A stretch of DNA of 64,000 nt, taken from the NCBI GenBank assembly GCA_004194705.1, contig SADC01001025.1, positions 1-64,000 of the forward strand, in the 5' to 3' direction. The translations under genes were made by a program, and so were the position numbers. The stretch's first letter is position 1, and each line of letters opens with the position of its first letter. The notes beneath the pieces are model-generated. The model was not told where the DNA came from. It did no database searches and was given only the letters and a program-made list of their open reading frames with translations. The DNA comes from Ditylenchus dipsaci (lineage: Eukaryota > Nematoda > Chromadorea > Rhabditida > Anguinidae). Shown here piece after piece: positions 57,396-64,000 of the stretch.

Positions 57396-57576
57396 TACCA
57401 AAAACCCATTTTGGGCTAAATCTCGAAATTTTGTCAACCAACCATATCTTTTGACTGCATTTATATAATAAAACCAGCCATTCAAATAAAACAAGCTGGT
57501 CTTTTTTTGTAAACCAAATCTTAGAATCTAGGCTTTATAATGAATTGTCTGCCAAAAAAATTACATGCAAATTTAA

Positions 57577-57755
57577 AGGGCATACTCCTGTTTTAAATTT
57601 GTCCCCGCCAATTCAATTTTTTTTTTGTGAAATCCAAAACTATACCTAAAATTAAATTCTAGGCCTTGTTTGTTAGAAACCTAGCCGAAAAATCCGTACA
57701 AAAGTCCAATGATTCGTAATTTTTTTTGAATTGGCGGGGACAAATTAAAACAGAA
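57577..57755. mobile_element. TTAA-family palindrome, right end lost
   Basis: TTAA then AGGGCATACTCCTGTTTTAA at the left. The arms carry TTGTCCCCGCCAATTCAA facing TTGAATTGGCGGGGACAA, and CTAGGTTTCTAACA words as at 41828. The right terminal AGGGC block is missing. Confidence 0.65.
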
Positions 57756-57844
57756 AACAGAAAAAAAACAAAAAAGTTATGAGCGAAAAATGTGCGAATA
57801 AAAGTTTTGACACTCTCTCTACATTTAACTCTTGCTAAATAATC

Positions 57845-58280
57845 AACTCTCACTATACAGTCGAACCTTTTTAACCCGACACCTCCACAACCGACACCCT
57901 TGATAACCCAGCACCTCCAGCTCGATTTGGTTGGCCGGCTAAGAAAAAAAGCAAAGTGACAGCCGGATAAGCTGTGTTAGATTCTTTTGATACCATTAAA
58001 AAACTCTAACTTTGATCTTGCGATTTGAAAAGAAATCAAGCTGTGTTATAAATGTAAAAACTTAAAAAATTAAAAGTTAAAATTTATCGGTTTGGCAGAG
58101 TCAAGTTGCTAACTTAAAAAGTTATTTCTCAAAAATTCTATGCTAAAAATTTTTTGTCTGGCACGATCGTAGTACGTTCACTCAGCTTTCTTACGCACAT
58201 CACAGTTTTTTCCAGATGTGCAGTTCTCATCGAGAAAGTGGACGATTTAACAAAAAAAAATTTCCAGGTATTTTAGTAGA
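57845..58280. other. Intergenic with lone pogo-like end
   Basis: TACAGTCGAACCTTTTTAAC followed by CCGACACC/CCAGCACC words at 57,856-57,925 resembles an end of a pogo-type element; no partner was seen. No gene. Confidence 0.4.
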
Positions 58281-58289
58281 TTTTGCAGG

Positions 58290-58745
58290 GGGAGGGCAAA
58301 GGTCAGACCAGTTCAGATCAGTTCAGATCAGATCGCCGAAGGTCAGATTAGATCAAGATCAGATCGGCATAATAATTTTTTCCCTTAATTTTGTAAATTT
58401 CACACTCTAAGTCAAAATTTTACGGCAAAACGTATTTTACACAGAGTTGCGAAAAGATCAGATCGATTTAGAGATCAGATCAGGTCAGATCAGATCAGAT
58501 CAGTTAAATCGGGTCAGATCGGCTGAGATCGCATATATTTTTTCTTTTAATTTGTTCAAATTTCACAATTTTATTCAAAATTTTACGGTTGAAACATATT
58601 TTTACACAGATTTGAAAAAAGATCAGATCGATTTAGATCAGATCAGATCGGGTCAGATCGGGTTAGATCGGGTTATTTTTTTTTGTTTTTATTTTGTCAA
58701 ATTTCACACTTCGAGTCAAAATTTTACGGCGAACGTATTTTACAG
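58290..58745. repeat. Tandem repeat of ~150-170 bp with GATCAGATC words
   Basis: Three units, each with a cluster of CAGATCAGATCGG words, then TTTTGTCAAATTTCACACTT, AGTCAAAATTTTACGGC and a CGTATTTTACA segment. The units start near 58,290, 58,450 and 58,620. No coding. Confidence 0.7.
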
Positions 58746-58829
58746 TCAAAAGAAAGGTTTATTGTGTTTTTAACTACATATTTAATTACAATTTTTGTCG
58801 GTAGATTTTTTTCGGCTGGAAAAACTTTT

Positions 58830-59065
58830 GATTCTGACACTGGATTCGTGTTCAGCGTGGTCTTCACAAAATAAAGCTTCTTTTGAATTTCAGAGTCACT
58901 GTCAAATTTTGAATTCCTTTCAAGACTATAAACATTTGATTTTAAAATTTCAATGTTGTTGTCTTGAGTGGAATTAAAAATTGACGGGGACTCTGAAATT
59001 GCAAAGGATGTTTTTATAAGCAAATCGACCACGCTGAACACGAATACAGTGTCAGAATCATAAGT
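58830..59065. repeat. Inverted repeat of the GTTCAGCGTGGTCGA family
   Basis: TTCTGACACTGGATTCGTGT and TCAGCGTGGTC at the left face GACCACGCTGAACACGAAT and CAGTGTCAGAATC at the right. The middle has GTCTTGAGTGGAATT, as in the copy at 14,435. Confidence 0.7.
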
Positions 59066-59780
59066 TTTCCCAGCGGGAAAAAGTTATAAAAATTTGTGTC
59101 ACAACTATATATTCATTTTGTCATAACTTGACAATGAACTATAGTTGCATTCAAAGCCAAAAGGACAGTGACATTCTGCTCTTTGTTTTTGTTTTGATTA
59201 TTCAGCTATATATTATCTCCGCACAAAGTTTTTCGCTTGTAGAAAGGGGCAAAGCTTCATCATTTGACACCAAACTTGTAAATAAAACATGAAAAAATGG
59301 GTAAAAAATAGGGTATGCACCCAGGCCGCTTTGAACCTATGAACTAGACAATGCGTATATAAAAGTACGTCCTCCCTTTAAATAGGGGAAATTGAATTTA
59401 AAACAGACTTTTTAGACGACAAGTATCCATACAAAATTTAAAAAACCAGTATTATGAATATTTAGTGCGTAAAATTGAGCAAATTTTGTCAGGGTAATAC
59501 TTAAATCTAGTACCAAAATACTTTTTTCTAGTATAAAATACTTTTTTCTAGTACCGGAATCAAAATTTTGTCCTTTTTGGTCTGTTTTCGCTAGATTTTT
59601 CAGCAGATCATACTTTTCATAGCTACTTTAATGAGAAAACACAATTTTTTTTACATAGAAAGTGCTCTTTTCCCGTTACATATCCGTTTATTGCAGGGCT
59701 CCGAATGAAAAATTTCAAAAAAAGGACATTTGGGTAAAAAAAGGACATTTTGACTATTTTTGAAGTAAAAGGGTGATTTA
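59066..59780. other. Intergenic, nothing recognised
   Basis: AT-rich; CTAGTACCAAAATACTTTT words near 59,500-59,560 recur within the giant palindrome next to it. No gene. Confidence 0.4.
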
Positions 59781-61039
59781 GTAGTAGCATTATCGGTTCG
59801 TTAAAAATGCCGCTGTTTAGATGTGTAGCTTATTTTCATTTAATTAAGTAATGGCTGGTTTTTAGATTTTGTAATGCTTTTAAAATAAATGAAATAAAAT
59901 TTGGTTCTTTTCCTTTATCCGGATGACCTCTATAAAACACTTATAGAGTTATAGAGGACTTTTATAGAGGTCATCCGGATAAAGGAAAGAACTTAAATTT
60001 TTTGAAGACACAAAGACACATGACACGGCATGTCAAAAACGTCAAATGACCAAATCGGGCTTGGCGTTCTGTTTTAATGAAAATTCAAAATAGTTTTTCA
60101 TTTTTAAATACCATTGACAAAAGGGTGGTACATTTTTCTAGTACCAAAGTATTACTAGAACATACCAAAGTATACTACCAAAGTATACTAGGTGTATACT
60201 AGAACTGCTCGAACTGCATGAGTGAAGGGTGTATACTAGACTTGAGTGAAGGGTGTATACTAGACTTGAGTCAAGGGTGTATACTAGAACTGCTCCGTAT
60301 ACCACACAAACCCCCCCACCCCCCTACCCCCAAATGAATTTTTTTTTAAACTTTTCCAAACCCCTTATATCGACCTAAAATTGCCTCAGGAGTTCAAAAA
60401 AGACATTATTTGAGTTCTGGTTGATAAAAAATTGAGTTTTGGACATTTTTAAATTCCGACCATTTGCCTCTTTTGGCATGTTTTGGTCACTGGAGCTGGG
60501 CAAAAAGAGCCTCTTAATGCATTTGTGTTCAAGCGTCTTGCTCGGAATTATGTCTAAGGTAAGTGAGTGCGCGCATCTCTAACCAACCAAGCCCCCTCCG
60601 CCCCTTTTTGCTTGGTCGCTTGGGGTTGAGATGCGCACACCCACATACCTGAGACACAAATCACTCGAAAAGTGACTCTGGATGCATAAAAACATATGCT
60701 ATTTATTTTTGCGGTAGGCCCAGAAAGTAAAAACCTGTTTAAAATCTAGCATTTTTACATAGATTTTGCTTAAAAAAAGTTAAATTTGGTCAAAAATACC
60801 CAAAAGATCATCTAATCCCTAGAAGTGGGTGGCAATTTTTTTTTGATAAAATTCAACTTTTTTTTATTCAGAAAGTGTTTAGAAATGCTTCTTGTACCTT
60901 GTTAAGCTGAAAAAATCAGTTCGGGGGGTGATTTTGGGTCACTTTCAAAAAATCCGAGTATGGGGGGAGGGAACTAAAGAAGTGCCAAGAAGCTTCTATC
61001 GCCCAGCACCAGTGACTAGACAGGGTAAAATCTACCTAT

Positions 61040-62267
61040 ATATATAATCTACATATAATCTACAGGGTAAATTCTAGGGTAAAATCTAACGAAAGCGAGG
61101 TAGACCGGCTACCGAAGGAAGAACAACTTGTTCCGTTGTAAAAAAGGAAGAACAACGGAACAAGTTGTTCTTCCTTCGGTAGCGGTCTACCTCGCTTTCG
61201 TTTTCCCTCTAGTTTTCTAGTCCTTGCTTCTTTGGGTAGAAAATTAGGTGTCGGGTACTTGTGAAGGTGTCTTGAAGAATCCAAAATAAAGGGTTTTATG
61301 AGTTTTAAAATTTGCAAACCTGATAGTCAGGACAAGCTCTACAATTTCTCATCATTCGCTCAACCGTGGAACACTTCTGACGCCTAATGTCTTCTGCAGA
61401 AAATGGGTTTCATAACACAAATTTATAAGCTACATGATTCTGTTAGGCAAACCGACCTGTATCTCAATCTACAAATTTCTAGCCGTCTTGTTTCGTGCAA
61501 TACATTCTTTGATTGTTTCCTTGACTGGTGAGCTGAGTCCTTGCGCCTCATCATCGTGTTCCAGCCCCCCCCCCCCCCCAAATGATATTTTTAAAGTGTC
61601 TCCAAACACCCTATATCGACCTAAAATCGCCTCAGAAGCTCGAAAAAGACATCATTTTTGTGTTCTAGTCAATAAAAGATTGAGTTTTGGGACCACCCAA
61701 AAATACCTATTTTGACCATTTTTGAAAGGATTTAGGGCCATATTAGGTGGGAAAGGACCGAAAATAGACCAATTAGTGTAAAAAGGAAGATGTTGAAAAT
61801 AGTTTTGTTGACGAGACTCTGGTACGCATAAATTTTTTATGCATCCAGAGTCACTTTCGAGTGATTTGTGTCTCAGGTATGTGTGTATGCGCAGGTTTTG
61901 TATGATATTTGTTGAGTATTGGGAGACAATTGGTTTTACGAAAACTCGATTGCACCAAACCCTAAAAAATACCCGAGAAAACGGCGTTTTACCACTATCA
62001 AACCATCTTCAGCATGCCCGAATTAGTCCAGAAAACAAGTTTTGGAACATGAAAAAAGTAAAAAAAAAATTGACCACCACTTGGTTGGTTGGACTAAAAA
62101 GTTTAAATTCCCTCAAAATTTCTCAAAACTGAGTTGATGGTTCGAACCCTATGGGTTTCACGCAATTAAGTTCGTGGTGCACAAAAAACGCCTAACACCC
62201 CTCCCGCCCAGGTTTGGGGTTCGCAGGTAAATCGCAGTTTTCGCCTGGAGGACCAAGGAACACCATG
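61040..62267. other. Spacer between the giant arms
   Basis: It holds the hairpin 61,085-61,203, a C-run at 61,566-61,580, a partial GCGCATCTC repeat (61,815-61,895) and a stretch near 62,000 similar to the inner hairpin of the foldback element at 1321 (CGAATTAGTCCAGAAAAC, ACCACTTGGTTGGTTGG). No gene. Confidence 0.45.
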
Positions 62268-63027
62268 CATAGGTAGATTTTTACCCTGTCTAGGTCACTG
62301 GTGCTGGGCGATAGAAGCTTCTTGGGCACTTCTTAGTTCCTCCCCCCCATACTCGGATTTTTTGAAAAGTGACCCAAAATCACCCCCGAACTGATTTTTT
62401 CAGCTTAACAAGGTACAAGAAGCATTTCTAAACACTTTCTGAATAAAAAAAAGTTGAATTTTATCAAAAAAAATTGCCACCCACTTCTAGGGATTAGATG
62501 ATCTTTTTAGGGTATTTTTGACCAAATTTAACTTTTTTTAAGCAAAATCTATGTAAAAATGCTAGATTTTAAACAGGTTTTTACTTTCTGGGGCCTACCG
62601 CAAAAATAAATAGCATATGTTTTTATGCATCCAGAGTCACTTTCGAGTGATTTGTGTCTCAGGTATGTGGGTGTGCGCATCTCAACCCCAAGCGACCAAG
62701 CAACCAAAGGGGGCGGAGGGGGCTTGGTTGTTAGAGATGCGCGCACTCACTTACTTAGACATAATTCCGAGCAGACGCTTGAACAAAAATGCATTAAGAG
62801 GCTCTTTTTGCCCAGCTCCAGTGACCAAAACATGCCAAAGAGGCAAATGGTCGGAATTTAAAAAATGTCCAAAACTCATTTTTTATCAACCAGAAACTCA
62901 AAAATAATGTCTTTTTTGAACTCCTGAGGCAATTTTAGGTCGATATAAGGGTTTGGAAAGTTTAAAAAAATTCATTTGGGGGTAGGGGGGTGGGGGTTTT
63001 GTGTGTATACGGAGCAGTTCTAGTATA

Positions 63028-63465
63028 CAGGTGTCGCAAAATTCGCGTGCATTTTTGAAAATTTTGCGAGTAGCTCCTTGCCCGGTCGATTTCCGTCTTT
63101 CGGGAACCTACCGCGGAAATCTCCACATTTATAGGGTTTAGGAGCATAAACACAATATAATGCAGATTAACACACAACAAAATTTATTGACATGAAATTA
63201 CAGCAACTGTGCCGACTGTGTTACGACTGACTCCGAAAAACTTTGAATTTCTCCGATATTCTTTCCCTGCTGTCTCAATCGAACGAAAGCGGGGCGGAAA
63301 TCAGAATTCATTCTGAAAAACAGACAAATAAGTTGTTTATAGCAACCGCTTTTTGAAGAAACACACAAAAAATGTAAGAAATAAACAATATTTTTGATAA
63401 AAAAAAATTCAAAGAAATTTCAAACAACTTTTTAAAAAAAGTGCACGCGTAATTTGCGACACCTG
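63028..63465. mobile_element. 438-bp TA-flanked element with CAGGTGTCGC ends
   Basis: CAGGTGTCGCAAAATTCGCG and, inverted, CAGGTGTCGCAAATTACGCG, flanked by TA (63026-63027, 63466-63467). The left giant arm carries the uninterrupted site CTAGTATACACCC with a single TA. This fits Tc1/mariner-type insertion. The interior shows no clear transposase. Confidence 0.85.
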
Positions 63466-64000
63466 TACACCCTTGACTCAAGTCTAGTATACACCCTTCA
63501 CTCAAGTCTAGTATACACCCTTCACTCATGCAGTTCGAGCAGTTCTAGTATACACCCTAGTATACTTTGGTAGTATACTTTGGTATGTTCTAGTATTTTG
63601 GTACTAGAAAAATGTACCACCCTTTTTGTCAATGGTATTTAAAAATGAAAAACTATTTTGAATTTTCATTAAAACAGAACGCCAAGCCCGATTTGGTCAT
63701 TTGACGTTTTTGACATGCCGTGTCATGTGTCTTTGTGTCTTCAAAAATTTTAAGTTCTTTTCCTTTATCCGGATGACCTCTATAAAAGTCCTCTATAACT
63801 CTATAAGTGTTTTATAGAGGTCATCCGGATAAAGGAAAAGAACCAAATTATTTCATTTATTTTAAAAGCATTACAAAAATCTACAAAACCAGCCATTACT
63901 TAATAAATGAAAATAAGCTACACATCTAAACAGCGGCATTTTTAACGAACCGATAATGCTACTACTTGAAAATACAGGATAAGGATACTGGCAGAAGGAA

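Larger units (their letters stand above)
59781..63965. mobile_element. Giant 4.2 kb inverted repeat
   Basis: The left arm (59781-about 61,040) and right arm (about 62,268-63965) are near-identical reverse complements, from GTAGTAGCATTATCGG to CCGATAATGCTACTAC. The arms carry TTATCCGGATGACCTCTATA, CTAGTATACACCC arrays, and a GCGCATCTC repeat each (60,520 and 62,585). A 118-bp hairpin with GAAAGCGAGGTAGACCG lies at 61,085-61,203. The right arm is longer because of the insertion 63028-63465. No coding region or target duplication was found. Confidence 0.8.

Noticed and set aside
1..64000. Retrotransposons, endogenous viruses, rRNA
   Set aside because: No reverse transcriptase, protease or integrase motif, no long terminal repeats and no rRNA-like stretch were recognised on either strand; a profile search would be more sensitive.

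Overview
The window looks like a piece of a repeat-rich, AT-rich metazoan nuclear genome, most probably a nematode. The best evidence is a 27-exon gene for a nematode-type trehalose-6-phosphate synthase (TPS) of about 1,390 residues. Supporting hints are short introns, splice-acceptor-like sequences just upstream of start codons (possible spliced-leader sites) and TTAGGC-type motifs, TTAGGC being the usual nematode telomere unit. No reverse transcriptase, viral gene, CRISPR array or clean rRNA/tRNA gene was seen. There is one 17-base N gap at 56,701-56,717.

Genes, left to right: a coiled-coil protein on + (10.85-12.14 kb); a possible small secreted peptide on - (16.47-16.64 kb); TPS on + (19.9-40.9 kb), whose introns are full of small transposons; a doubtful small secreted protein on + (45.84-46.07 kb); a well-formed secreted Gly/Tyr-rich peptide on - with its own TATA box (46.75-47.03 kb); and a Mediator subunit MED14-like gene on + with many frame breaks (54.46-57.19 kb). 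In the coiled-coil gene, the last TPS exon and MED14, reading frames break, and most breaks are repaired by adding one base, usually in a base run. This fits under-called homopolymers at least as well as pseudogene decay.

Most of the rest is DNA transposons, and they show system. (1) Foldback elements have long inverted repeats built of tandem 12-20 bp 'words', a different word per element (1321-4080, 7490-8689, 17551-17869, 42673-44407, 50797-53966; probably 47.9-48.7 kb and 49.26-50.35 kb). They begin GG and have 8-bp target duplications. Two carry remnants resembling Mutator-like (MULE) transposase, which recalls Drosophila FB/NOF. (2) hAT-type small elements with TAGGG, TAGAG or CAGYG ends and 8-bp duplications are filled with self-complementary private words (1672-2961, 8161-8345, 10325-10709, 13540-14378, 13817-14083, 37727-38009, 50049-50134). 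(3) TTAA-flanked palindromes (22896-23386, 29625-29857, 32933-34029, 41828-42060). (4) TA-flanked elements with CCGTA, CAGTC or CAGGTG ends. (5) A repeat centred on GCGCATCTC, in about nine places. (6) A 20-bp box, TGCCTTGGTCCCCCCTGTTG, shared by otherwise unrelated elements.

Several insertions can be proved inside the window, because one arm of a palindrome keeps the empty site while the other is filled (1672-2961 and 63028-63465). The right end is a 4.2 kb giant inverted repeat (59.78-63.97 kb). The genes do not form a pathway or operon. TPS makes trehalose-6-phosphate for the trehalose pathway, MED14 is the scaffold of the Mediator complex, and the small secreted peptides look like independent compact genes.
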